Source: Vagococcus jeotgali (GTDB lineage Bacteria; Bacillota; Bacilli; Lactobacillales; Vagococcaceae). Taken from it: DNA of 64,000 nt. Shown piece by piece: positions 38,406 through 47,489 of this stretch; the first letter of the stretch is position 1, and every line of letters begins with the position of its first letter. The stretch lies in contig NZ_CP142146.1 in NCBI RefSeq assembly GCF_035918315.1, positions 1,178,001 to 1,242,000 of the forward strand, written 5' to 3'. The translations under genes were made by a program, and so were the position numbers. The notes under the pieces were generated by a model, which was not told the DNA's origin, made no database searches, and saw only the letters and a list, made by a program, of their open reading frames with translations.

Positions 38406-39473
38406 TTATTTTTCAGCAAAAGCATCTGCTTGATCGTATTTATTAAAATGAACGACTTCACTTGTTAAATAGTCGTGAATCCCCTCTGGAATTGGAATAC
38501 CTGTCTCTAAATGATTAGCATAACGAATTTCAGATAGTTCACCAGGATAATAAACTTGATCAAAACCAGTAGCTGGTTTATTGTCATGTAATTCTTCAAT
38601 CATTTGAGAAAGATTTTCTTTAAACGTATCTAAATCTGTAAAATAGCTTGGATTAATCAAAATAAATAATTGTCCTAAATTACGACCTGATGATAAATCA
38701 GCATACATACTACTAACATGTTTTCCAAAAGGTAACCCTAGTAATGAACCAGATAACACATCTACCATCATCATCAGTCCATAACCTTTAGGCCCAGAAA
38801 TCGGAAGTAAGCCACGTACTTTATGAGGGTCAGTTGTTGGTTCCCCATTTTCATCTACTGCCCAGGTTGGTGGGATATCATTATTTTTACTTCTAGCATC
38901 TAATATTTTTCCCCAAGCTTGAACAGTTGTTGCCATGTCAAAAATAATCGGACGATCTTCATTTGTTGGTGCACTAAAAGCAATTGGGTTTGTACCAAAA
39001 AATGGTTCTGTCCCACCAAAAGGTACAGCCATTGGGTCTGATTGGCAAACTGCTAAAGCGACCAAATCTTCTTGGGCTGCTAAATCAACATAGTAAGACA
39101 ACATACCACTATGTCCCATTTGTGACACACCAACAATTCCAACGCCGGTTTCTTTTGCCATATCTATAGCATAATCTAGTGCTTTGCGACTTGCTACATG
39201 ACCAATCGCATTATCTGCATGGAAAACACCTGTACTAGCTCCTGTTTTTTCAAAATGAAAATCAGGATCTATCGTTGTCCCACCTTTAGCAATACGCTCT
39301 GCATAGTATTCAACACGGACTGAACCATGAGAGTGAACCCCTCTTGAATCAGCATAGACTAAATGACGAGCAACTTCTTTTGCATGATCTTCCATTAAGC
39401 CAGCTTTTAAAAGCTTAGCTTGCATTAAGTCACGAAGTTCATCATCTGATAAATAGATTAATTCCTCACTCAT
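38406..39473 (-). CDS. allD: Ureidoglycolate dehydrogenase
   Basis: NAD-dependent oxidation of (S)-ureidoglycolate to oxalurate. The 355-residue product (ATG at 39473 after AGGAGAGTG) belongs to the malate/L-lactate dehydrogenase (Ldh2) family: HSHGSVRVEYYAER, GHSGMLSYY, GTNPIAFSAPT and GPKGYGLMMMVD are visible. Choice of AllD over other family members rests on its place between allE and fdrA. Its product, oxalurate, is the substrate of the enzyme encoded next. Confidence 0.9.
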   Translation of the reverse strand: MSEELIYLSDDELRDLMQAKLLKAGLMEDHAKEVARHLVYADSRGVHSHGSVRVEYYAERIAKGGTTIDPDFHFEKTGASTGVFHADNAIGHVASRKALDYAIDMAKETGVGIVGVSQMGHSGMLSYYVDLAAQEDLVALAVCQSDPMAVPFGGTEPFFGTNPIAFSAPTNEDRPIIFDMATTVQAWGKILDARSKNNDIPPTWAVDENGEPTTDPHKVRGLLPISGPKGYGLMMMVDVLSGSLLGLPFGKHVSSMYADLSSGRNLGQLFILINPSYFTDLDTFKENLSQMIEELHDNKPATGFDQVYYPGELSEIRYANHLETGIPIPEGIHDYLTSEVVHFNKYDQADAFAEK

Positions 39474-39491
39474 GATTAACACTCTCCTAGT

Positions 39492-40277
39492 TTATAATTC
39501 AACATCTCTATTACAATCTTTAGAATATAGGTAACTTAAAGGGGCATCTCTTCCAATTGAATAACAAGCTTGTAAATTATAAGCGCCCATAAAAATGTAA
39601 TCACCCTTTTTAACTGGCATCCAGTTATTATCAAGATTATACATACCTTCTCCACTTAATAATAAAGCACCATGCTCTTGATAATGTGTTTCAATATACC
39701 CATGAGATCCACCTGTTTCAAAACTTAAAATATGGAAGTTCATGTCAAAATCTAAATCAGTTGGTAGGAGTGTTTTAAAGTCAACGTCTGTCATATCTTC
39801 ATAATCAACGCTCTCAACATCTTTTGAATTACCAACAACTGTATAAGCTTTCAGTCCCTCTACTTTTTGATAGCGTTTTTTATAAAGAAATGTTTCAGTT
39901 GGTGTATTTGTTTTATTCTCAAATGTTAACTGTTTATCTTCTGGTACATAAATGTAACCACCAGTTGTTAACTCAAACGTGTCCACACCATCACTTACAG
40001 TTAAATCACCCTCTAGAACATATAGGAACGTTTGGATACCATTACCACCAAATCCAACTTTATTACCACCACCTGGTAGAACACGACACATGTAATCAAC
40101 AAATTCTGCACCTAGTTTTGGTGTCGCTAAAATTGTCATATCACATTTTTCAAAACTTGGTAATAAATTTTTAACTAACCCTTGAGGTGGAATTAAAGCA
40201 AAATTACCTCTTTCAACAATCGCTCTTGATTGTAAAATATCTGTTGGATAACCTAATTCATTTGTACGATAACCCAT
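39492..40277 (-). CDS. allE: (S)-ureidoglycine aminohydrolase
   Basis: Mn2+-dependent bicupin that removes ammonia from ureidoglycine to give (S)-ureidoglycolate. The 261-residue product has two cupin halves (about 60-130 and 180-255); metal ligands fit the second half, GSHGYIETHYQEHGALLLSG, with Glu and His spaced as in AllE. ATG at 40277 follows AAAGAGG. It lies between allC and allD, which supply and use its substrate and product. Confidence 0.92.
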   Translation of the reverse strand: MGYRTNELGYPTDILQSRAIVERGNFALIPPQGLVKNLLPSFEKCDMTILATPKLGAEFVDYMCRVLPGGGNKVGFGGNGIQTFLYVLEGDLTVSDGVDTFELTTGGYIYVPEDKQLTFENKTNTPTETFLYKKRYQKVEGLKAYTVVGNSKDVESVDYEDMTDVDFKTLLPTDLDFDMNFHILSFETGGSHGYIETHYQEHGALLLSGEGMYNLDNNWMPVKKGDYIFMGAYNLQACYSIGRDAPLSYLYSKDCNRDVEL

Positions 40278-40316
40278 AATTAAAAACCTCTTTCTTTTTC
40301 TTATATTTATTATTTA

Positions 40317-41549
40317 TTATTCTTCATAAGCTAATTTATACAAGGAAGCAATCAGCGCTTTAACCCCTTCAGTTAAATCTTCTAATTTAGTAGATTCATC
40401 AGGATTATGGCTAATACCATCAATACTTGGAACAAAAATCATAGCAGTTGGTACATATTGAGCAAAAATTTGTGAGTCATGTCCTGCCCCGCTATGCATT
40501 GTTGTGTAATTTAAATTAGACTCAGCACAAGCCTCTTCTAAAACTGTCACAATATCTGGTGACATTGGTACAGGAGCTTCGTTCATCCAATTATCTATTT
40601 CTATTGAAACATCACACTCTTTTGCTAATTCCTGAAAATCTTTTTCCATTTGAGTTGTGAATTCTTCTAAATCATCAGCATCAGTATGTCTACAGTCAAC
40701 TGTAAAGAATACTTCTCCAGGTACCACATTAACTGTATTAGGTGTCACGTCAATATGTCCAAATGTTAAAACTAGAGGATCTCCAATGGCTTTAGCTTTA
40801 TCAATACTACGGCTTATCATTTTACTCATAGCATAAACGGCATCTTGCCTAAAGCCCATAGGTGTTGTTCCAGCATGATTAGCTTGACCTATTAGCCTAA
40901 TATCATAACGTTTTTGACCTACGATATTATTGACAACAGCTACTTGTTTTTGTGTTTTTTCTAAAACGCTACCTTGTTCAATGTGAATCTCTACAAAAGC
41001 TTTAATATCATCTCTAGGCTCTTGCTTTGTAATAGGAAACGTAAAACCAGCATTTTCCATAGCATCTACAAATTTAATACCATCTGTATCTTCTGCATAC
41101 TTGACTTCTTCTGGATTGACTAAACCAAAAATATTTTTACTTCCCCAAAAAGCAAAAGGGAAGCGACTGCCCTCTTCTTCGGCCATTGATACAACTTCTA
41201 AAGTTCTTAGTGGTTGACCATACGTTTCTTTCAAGTACTTAATAGCTAAGTAAGATGCGATGATACCAAACTGACCATCTAAAGCTCCACCATGTACAAC
41301 TGTATCTACATGAGAACCAGTTAAAATCACCTCATTAGGATACTTACTCCCAACTAAGCGCCCATACAAGTTACCTATATTATCAAAATATGTCTCAAAA
41401 TCGCTATTGATAAACTTTTCTTTTAAACCCTCTTGAGCTTTCACCCAATTATCATCATATAATAAACGAGTCGTTCCACCTGCTTCATCTAAACCAATTG
41501 ATGATAACCACGTTACTTGCTCGTCGATTTGTTTTTCTATTGTCTTCAT
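40317..41549 (-). CDS. allC: Allantoate amidohydrolase
   Basis: M20-family metal hydrolase that opens allantoate to ureidoglycine, ammonia and CO2. Metal ligands are visible: GSHVDTVVHGGALDG (His, Asp), EEEGSRF (Glu), HIEQG (His) and HSGAGHDSQ (His). From ATG 41549, after GAGAGG, the product is 410 residues, near the family's usual 410. A TTG at 41567 overlapping the stop of the MFS gene is a possible but weaker start. Translational linkage with the carrier upstream is likely. Confidence 0.92.
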   Translation of the reverse strand: MKTIEKQIDEQVTWLSSIGLDEAGGTTRLLYDDNWVKAQEGLKEKFINSDFETYFDNIGNLYGRLVGSKYPNEVILTGSHVDTVVHGGALDGQFGIIASYLAIKYLKETYGQPLRTLEVVSMAEEEGSRFPFAFWGSKNIFGLVNPEEVKYAEDTDGIKFVDAMENAGFTFPITKQEPRDDIKAFVEIHIEQGSVLEKTQKQVAVVNNIVGQKRYDIRLIGQANHAGTTPMGFRQDAVYAMSKMISRSIDKAKAIGDPLVLTFGHIDVTPNTVNVVPGEVFFTVDCRHTDADDLEEFTTQMEKDFQELAKECDVSIEIDNWMNEAPVPMSPDIVTVLEEACAESNLNYTTMHSGAGHDSQIFAQYVPTAMIFVPSIDGISHNPDESTKLEDLTEGVKALIASLYKLAYEE

Positions 41550-41563
41550 ATCAGCGATACCTC

Positions 41564-42808
41564 TCAATTTATAATTTGTTTACCTGATTTTTTTCTATTA
41601 ACTAAATAAAAGATCAATGTTCCAATAATTAAAATAATAACTGATAGATAAAAAGCATTAATCTTAGACCCTGTCTGATCAGAAATCATACCTGTTAAAG
41701 ATGGTGCAATAATTGATGAACTCATACCAAGGAAATTAAACATACCTAAAGTCGTTGCCAGACCTTTACGTGAGACATTTTCTCCTAACCAAGAAATAAT
41801 GATTGGCTCAACAGCTACTTTTCCAAAGAAACCATATAAAATCAAACCTATTAAAAGTCCAGACTTACTATTTGACATAACTGTTAAAAATAAAGTTAAA
41901 GCTGCCATGATTTCTAAAAATACAACAAGCTTTATTTTTTTATCAGAATGCTTATCAGCTATTCGACTAAAGAATAATGCTCCTGGTACTGACGAAATAA
42001 AAATTAACGATGTTGCAAGACCAATTGTTGCTCCAGTGAAGCCACGTTCTGTCTCTAAAAAGTTAGGCAACCATGTGTTCACTAAATAGTAAGCATAACA
42101 AGTAGCAAAATAAACAGCGTATGCTCCAATCATCTTAGGTGCCATCAATTTCTTAAATGTCATTTTTTCTTCTTGAGGAAACTCATGAACCTCTTTTTGG
42201 GTTTTTGTTTCATCTTTATGTAAATAAAGGATAAATATAATCACCATGACAACAATTGTCACAAAAGATACATACTCTATTGATTGCCACTTCATTCCTC
42301 GTTCTGAAATGAAATAACTTGAAGCAATCATTCCTATACCACTACCTACAGCAGTCCCACTATTAACAATAGCGGTTGCTAAGCTACGATATTTGGTTGG
42401 AACATACTCATTAGTCATAGAAAAGGCAACCCCGTAAAATGTCCCGCTACCAATACCTGCTAGCACATTACCAAAGTACATCCACTCTAAAGAAGTCGAC
42501 ATAGCAAGTAGTAGCGTTCCTAATCCAAAAAGGATAAAACCAGGAATCAATACCGTTTTTTTACCAAAACGATCGACTAAAATTCCTGATGGGATCTGCA
42601 TTAACACATAACCAAGAAAGTAGAAACTAGAAATGGCTCCAATTTGAGCATCGCTTGCTCCACCAAAATACTCACTAAGTTGTGGATAAATTGGAGTTAG
42701 AGCTGTTCTATTAAACCAAACTACAATCCAACCTAGAGTAGAAACAAGGATAATTTGTTTCCAATATGGGGTTAATAAGGACCTTGTTTTTTTTACATCT
42801 TTTTCCAC
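41564..42808 (-). CDS. MFS transporter, probably for a ureide or oxamate
   Basis: Twelve-segment major facilitator of about 414 residues from GTG 42808 (after AGAAGG; a TTG at 42829 is another start). Motif A is present as GILVDRFGKKTVL. The family resembles anion:cation symporters and glycerol-3-phosphate-type carriers. It heads the run allC-allE-allD-fdrA-allG-allH-arcC, so uptake of allantoate or ureidoglycolate, or export of the end product oxamate, are both plausible; the sequence does not decide. Confidence 0.82.
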   Translation of the reverse strand: MEKDVKKTRSLLTPYWKQIILVSTLGWIVVWFNRTALTPIYPQLSEYFGGASDAQIGAISSFYFLGYVLMQIPSGILVDRFGKKTVLIPGFILFGLGTLLLAMSTSLEWMYFGNVLAGIGSGTFYGVAFSMTNEYVPTKYRSLATAIVNSGTAVGSGIGMIASSYFISERGMKWQSIEYVSFVTIVVMVIIFILYLHKDETKTQKEVHEFPQEEKMTFKKLMAPKMIGAYAVYFATCYAYYLVNTWLPNFLETERGFTGATIGLATSLIFISSVPGALFFSRIADKHSDKKIKLVVFLEIMAALTLFLTVMSNSKSGLLIGLILYGFFGKVAVEPIIISWLGENVSRKGLATTLGMFNFLGMSSSIIAPSLTGMISDQTGSKINAFYLSVIILIIGTLIFYLVNRKKSGKQIIN

Positions 42809-42925
42809 GTCATAAAACCTTCTTTCCAAAACATAACATCTATCCTCATCTTAACTAACCTGTCATGAAAGGTCATTAGCTATTCTGGACTAAGTTATAT
42901 CACTTCTTGTTTACTATAGACGAAG

Positions 42926-42960
42926 AAAACAGAACCTAGTAATAGGCTCTGTTTTTTTTC
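42926..42960 (-). terminator. Terminator between allB and the MFS gene
   Basis: AAAACAGAGCCTATT and its near-perfect partner AGGTTCTGTTTT form a stem with a short loop right after the allB stop; it splits the pathway into two transcription units. Confidence 0.75.
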
Positions 42961-42965
42961 AATGG

Positions 42966-44333
42966 TTATTTTTTAATAAAGACACCCATTGCTTCCTCAC
43001 TTACGCCTTCTTCTTTAGAATAGATTGTTTCCCCTCGTAAAATAGTTCTCTCAATTTGAGCTCCAATTTCACGACCAATGTATGGACTTATCTTGTTATA
43101 ATACTCTAAATCTTCGGCTTGTAATACATAAGGAGAGTCAGGTTTAATTAAAACAAAATCAGCATCTTTTCCAATTGCAATTTCACCTTTTCGATCTAGG
43201 TTATAACGTTTTGCTGGATTGGTCGCAATAATATTAGCAAATTGAGTCAAGGATAAATCTCGCTTTTGTACCCCTTCATCAAATAAAACATCCACATTAT
43301 TTTGAACACCAGAAATACCACCCCATGCTTCAAAAGCATTGTCTTTATCTTTCAAGTCTGGTGTACAAGGTGAGTGATCACTTGTGACAAAATCTAATCC
43401 ACCATTTGCAACATATTCCCATAATCCGTCTTGAGCTTTTTTATCACGAATTGGAGGAGAACATTTAACGACTGGACCAATAGCATCAAGCTCATCTGTT
43501 TCGAAATATAGGTAGTGTGTACATGTCTCACAAGTCACGTCAACACCTTCTTCTTGAGCTTTCACAACTTCAGCAACCCCTTCTGGACAAGCAATATGAC
43601 AGATGTGAATACGGCAGCCAGTTTCTTTCGCAAAAGTAATTGCTCTTTTAATAGGTTCTACTTCAGTAAATACCGGACGAGTTTCAACATAAGCTTTTAA
43701 AGTTGTCTCTCCATTTTCGTAAGCAATCTCACCTAATCTATCTGTAATAGCTGCATTTTCCGCATGAATTGCTAGAACTTTTCCAGTCTTAGCTACTTGT
43801 TTCATACCTTCATATAATGAATAGTCATCGACATTCATGAAGTCACCTTCAATCGTACGATCCCCGCAAGTTGCCATGAAGCATTTATAAGCTGCTACAC
43901 CATCTTCATCTAACTCTTGAATACCACCATCTAAATTAAATGGTACCACACCACCAAAAGATGCCACATCTACATGTAATTTATCTTTACCTGCTGCATA
44001 TTTAATATCTAAAGACTCTTTATCAACTGTCGCTGGTACTTGATTAAGAGGCATTTCCATAAATGAAGTTACCCCACCTTTAGCACAAGCTTTTGTTCCA
44101 GTCACATAACCTTCCCAAAAATCTCTAAAACCACCACCTGGGTCAGTAATATGAACATGGGCATCAACCATACCTGGACTAACAATTAATCCTTTGGCAT
44201 CAATCACCTCTTTTGCCTCACCTAAGTCGTGACCAATGGCTGCAATCACACCATCTTTCACCGCTACATCTGTTTCAACTTCTCCACCATTTAAAATTAC
44301 TAATCCATTTTTTATAATTACATCATATGCCAT
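42966..44333 (-). CDS. allB: Allantoinase
   Basis: Hydrolyses allantoin to allantoate with a binuclear metal centre. The 455-residue amidohydrolase has metal ligands His59 and His61 (VDAHVH), the carboxylated Lys150 (AAYKCFMATCG), His190 (IHAEN), His246 (CHIA) and Asp319 (TSDHSP). These fit allantoinase; dihydropyrimidinase is less likely given the adjacent allantoin permease and downstream allC. ATG at 44333 follows GGAGGAAG, 11 bases after the permease stop. Confidence 0.94.
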   Translation of the reverse strand: MAYDVIIKNGLVILNGGEVETDVAVKDGVIAAIGHDLGEAKEVIDAKGLIVSPGMVDAHVHITDPGGGFRDFWEGYVTGTKACAKGGVTSFMEMPLNQVPATVDKESLDIKYAAGKDKLHVDVASFGGVVPFNLDGGIQELDEDGVAAYKCFMATCGDRTIEGDFMNVDDYSLYEGMKQVAKTGKVLAIHAENAAITDRLGEIAYENGETTLKAYVETRPVFTEVEPIKRAITFAKETGCRIHICHIACPEGVAEVVKAQEEGVDVTCETCTHYLYFETDELDAIGPVVKCSPPIRDKKAQDGLWEYVANGGLDFVTSDHSPCTPDLKDKDNAFEAWGGISGVQNNVDVLFDEGVQKRDLSLTQFANIIATNPAKRYNLDRKGEIAIGKDADFVLIKPDSPYVLQAEDLEYYNKISPYIGREIGAQIERTILRGETIYSKEEGVSEEAMGVFIKK

Positions 44334-44344
44334 TTTACTTCCTC

Positions 44345-45838
44345 CTATTTTTTGTTTAAAGTTTTATATTTCATACCTAAGTAAATAACAAAGGCTAAAC
44401 CACAACCAACAAAGAATGATAGATCTGTTACGACTGAAAGACTTGGAATAAATTGTCCACTAATTGAGATAACTAGGGCAATAATAGTTGCCACATAGGC
44501 CTCTTTGTTTGTTCCATGATATTGATTTTGACTATTATCAACAGAATTATCCATATATAGTTCTTCCAGATTTATTTTTTCTTTATGAACAAAGAAATAT
44601 TGTGCTAACATCACACCTACAACTGGTCCAATAACAGCTCCTACCATATTAAGAAAAGCGAAAATACTTTGCTCATTTTCCATTAATTTCCAAGGCATAA
44701 TAACATAACTAATTACCCCGGCAATAATAACTCCCTTTTTATAATTAATTTGTTTAGGGAATAAAGCTGATAATTGATAAGCAGCTGGTACAATATTTCC
44801 AGTTGCATTAGTTGAAATCGTTGTCATCAATAACACTAAGATACATAAAATGATTGCTGGCAAATTATCCCATTTTTGAACGATGTTAAGAACATTCCAC
44901 TCATTCACGCCATAATGAATTGATCCACCAATTAAAATTGCAATACTTGAAAATGCAAAGATTATATAACCTGTAATTAAACCAATTGATTGACCAAATA
45001 CTTGATCTTTCATTGTTTTAGCACTTTGTGTAAAATCAGATACACTTGATCCTGGTGCTGCCCATACAGCAATGACAGAGTTGATAACCATTAAATAAAT
45101 TAATAACGTAGACTGATTTTGTATCACACCCTCAGGTCGGTAAGCTAAGATATTTCCAAAACCTCCACCAACTTTGACTGCCCAAATTGTCATTCCGATA
45201 AAAACAACATAGATAAGTGGGTTTAAAATTGCCGTAAATTTATTTAAAATTGCTCCACCACCTAATCCGATTAAAACATTAATAGCCCAAAAGACTGTAA
45301 AAGCAATTAAACCTGGTAAACTAATTCCTAAAAAACTCCAATCGCCACCCAAACCTAAAAATCCTGGCCAAATTTTTCCAATTAAAATTAATAAAGCAAG
45401 AGAGGCTGTGAAGTTTTGTAGCCCAAACCATGCAATAGCTGCAACAATCCCTCTTAAAAATCCTGGTAATTTAGCTCCTGTTTCTCCGTATGTCGATCTT
45501 AAATGCATTGAAAATGGAATACCATATTTTGCTCCTGCCTTACCGTTTAGAGTCATCATCCCAGCTACAACAATACTACTGATAATAAGTGCTACCATGA
45601 TATTTAATGGGGACAAACCTAAAACTAAAAAACCACCGACAGCTGCATAGTTTGGAATATTATGTACTGAACCCATCCAAAGAGTAAAATAATTATTCCA
45701 ACCCATATTTCTTTTGTCTGCTGTTTTTGGTACAAGATCTTCGTTATAGCCTCTTGTCTTAATCAGATTTACTTGTTCTTGTGTAACAGCGATACTATTA
45801 TTTTGTAAATGTGTCGTGTCTTCTCTTTTCGCTTCCAT
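44345..45838 (-). CDS. NCS1-family allantoin permease
   Basis: Twelve-segment membrane symporter of 497 residues that imports allantoin (AllP/PucI type). Recognised NCS1 features include NYFTLWMGSVHNIPNYAAVG near the N-terminus and AIAWFGLQNFTASLALL. First gene of the allP-allB unit; ATG at 45838 follows AGGAGGAGAAT. A cre-like site and an inverted repeat sit in the upstream region, suggesting catabolite and pathway-specific control. Confidence 0.92.
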   Translation of the reverse strand: MEAKREDTTHLQNNSIAVTQEQVNLIKTRGYNEDLVPKTADKRNMGWNNYFTLWMGSVHNIPNYAAVGGFLVLGLSPLNIMVALIISSIVVAGMMTLNGKAGAKYGIPFSMHLRSTYGETGAKLPGFLRGIVAAIAWFGLQNFTASLALLILIGKIWPGFLGLGGDWSFLGISLPGLIAFTVFWAINVLIGLGGGAILNKFTAILNPLIYVVFIGMTIWAVKVGGGFGNILAYRPEGVIQNQSTLLIYLMVINSVIAVWAAPGSSVSDFTQSAKTMKDQVFGQSIGLITGYIIFAFSSIAILIGGSIHYGVNEWNVLNIVQKWDNLPAIILCILVLLMTTISTNATGNIVPAAYQLSALFPKQINYKKGVIIAGVISYVIMPWKLMENEQSIFAFLNMVGAVIGPVVGVMLAQYFFVHKEKINLEELYMDNSVDNSQNQYHGTNKEAYVATIIALVISISGQFIPSLSVVTDLSFFVGCGLAFVIYLGMKYKTLNKK

Positions 45839-45894
45839 ATTCTCCTCCTGTAAATCACTTTGTCAGCTGCTGATAGGTTAATATTACACAAAGT

Positions 45895-45908
45895 ATAAAG
45901 CGTTTACA
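45895..45908. promoter_or_regulatory. cre-like site upstream of the allantoin permease gene
   Basis: On the minus strand TGTAAACGCTTTAT matches the CcpA-site consensus TGWAARCGYTWNCW with one mismatch. It is about 60 bases before the permease start, in the promoter area, so carbon catabolite repression of allantoin use is likely. An inverted repeat TTTGT-N9-ACAAA lies at 45939-45957. Confidence 0.5.
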
Positions 45909-46067
45909 TTATGTTTATTGTACAAAATAAGTTGTTGTTTTGTGCATATTAGACAAACCCCTTGGTATGACTTAAATTATTAATAAAAAATAAATATATC
46001 AATCATATTATTAGACAATTATTTTTAAAATTAATACAAATTATCTAATTTTACTTTGTGAAACAAA

Positions 46068-46113
46068 AAAACACCTCACTTATCTTCGAATGTAGTGAAG
46101 CGTGAGATGTTTT
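46068..46113 (-). terminator. Terminator of the ansB-aspA-fumC run
   Basis: AACATCTCAC and GTGAGGTGTT pair with one G-U; the inner loop also forms CTTCACTACATTCGAAG. The minus strand then has TTTTTTG. Confidence 0.8.
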
Positions 46114-46115
46114 TT

Positions 46116-47474
46116 TTAAATCATATCTTTAGGACTAACCCATAAATCAAAGTTACCACTTGTCGCGTAACCTAATTCTAAAACAGCTTCTTTTAATGTT
46201 TGATTATTATTAAAGGCATATTTCGCAACTTCTGCACTCTTTTCATAACCAATATGTGGACTAAGAGCTGTCACTAACATTAAAGAATCATTTAATCCTT
46301 TTTCCATAATATCCTCATTTGGATATAACCCATCTAAACATTTTTCTCTAAATGACACCATTCCAGCCTCAATTAAAGATATAGACTCTAAAAAATTACT
46401 AATAATCACAGGTTTAAATACGTTAAGTTCAAAATTACCTTGACTACTAGCTACTTGAATCGTTGTATCATTTCCCATAACTTGACAGCTCACCATCGTC
46501 AAAGCCTCGGCTTGGGTAGGATTAACTTTTCCTGGCATGATAGAGCTACCTGGCTCGTTTGATGGGATAGTAATTTCATTAAACCCAGCCCTTGGACCAC
46601 TTGCTAACCAGCGAATATCATTAGCAATTTTCATTAAATCACCAGCCAAAGCTCTCAGGGCACCATGGGTAAAGCTTATGGCTGAATGACTAGTTAAGCC
46701 ATAAAATTTATTTGCTTCAACTAAAAATGGTAAGCCTGTATTTTCTGAAATCTCTGTTACCATAGCTGTATCAAATGTCTTTGATGCATTAAGACCAGTA
46801 CCAACAGCTGTGCCACCAATAGTCAAATATCTCAATGATTGACTGCTTTCATGAATAAATTGTTGTGATTTCTCAATCATTACTCGCCAGCCCGACACTT
46901 CCTGAGCAAAAGTTAATGGTGTTGCATCTTGTAAGTGAGTACGTCCTATTTTAAACACATCATGATACTTACTCTCTATTAAAGCTAATTGAGAAACCCA
47001 TTGCGTCATCTCTGGTATCAATGACTCCGTAATTTTTTTATATGAAGCAATATGCATAGCTGTTGGAAAAGTATCATTAGAACTTTGTGACATATTCACA
47101 TCATCATTAGGATGAACAGTAACGCCGTTTAATACACAAAGTCTAGCAATAACCTCATTAACATTCATATTAGTTTGGGTACCACTACCTGTTTGATAGA
47201 CTCTAAGAGGAAACTCCCCATCAAACTCACCTGACAATAGCATATCACAGGCTGCGACAATAGCATCTTTTTTATCAACTGGTAGTTTTCCTTCTTTATA
47301 ATTAACAAGGGCTGCTGCTCTTTTGATTTCAACCATGCCATAAATCACATCAATCGGCATTAACTTGTCACCAATCTGAAAATTATGACGACTACGTTCT
47401 GTTTGAGGTCCCCACAAGGCTTCACTTGGAATTTCCACCTCACCTAACGAGTCTTTTTCAATTCTAAACGTCAT
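46116..47474 (-). CDS. fumC: Class II fumarate hydratase
   Basis: Interconverts fumarate and malate. The 452-residue protein shows the fumarase pattern rather than aspartase: LWGPQTERSRHNF, YQTGSGTQTNMNVNEVIA, NMSQSSNDTFPTA, the catalytic loop GSSIMPGKVNPTQ and SSQGNFELNVFKPV. Length is normal. It follows aspA by 15 bases, so fumarate from aspartate is passed directly to malate in this operon. Confidence 0.93.
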   Translation of the reverse strand: MTFRIEKDSLGEVEIPSEALWGPQTERSRHNFQIGDKLMPIDVIYGMVEIKRAAALVNYKEGKLPVDKKDAIVAACDMLLSGEFDGEFPLRVYQTGSGTQTNMNVNEVIARLCVLNGVTVHPNDDVNMSQSSNDTFPTAMHIASYKKITESLIPEMTQWVSQLALIESKYHDVFKIGRTHLQDATPLTFAQEVSGWRVMIEKSQQFIHESSQSLRYLTIGGTAVGTGLNASKTFDTAMVTEISENTGLPFLVEANKFYGLTSHSAISFTHGALRALAGDLMKIANDIRWLASGPRAGFNEITIPSNEPGSSIMPGKVNPTQAEALTMVSCQVMGNDTTIQVASSQGNFELNVFKPVIISNFLESISLIEAGMVSFREKCLDGLYPNEDIMEKGLNDSLMLVTALSPHIGYEKSAEVAKYAFNNNQTLKEAVLELGYATSGNFDLWVSPKDMI

Positions 47475-47489
47475 ATAATAACCTTCTTC

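Noticed and set aside
39824-40174. Plus-strand frame of 116 residues
   Set aside because: Antisense to allE; its His/Leu/Tyr-rich composition is not protein-like.
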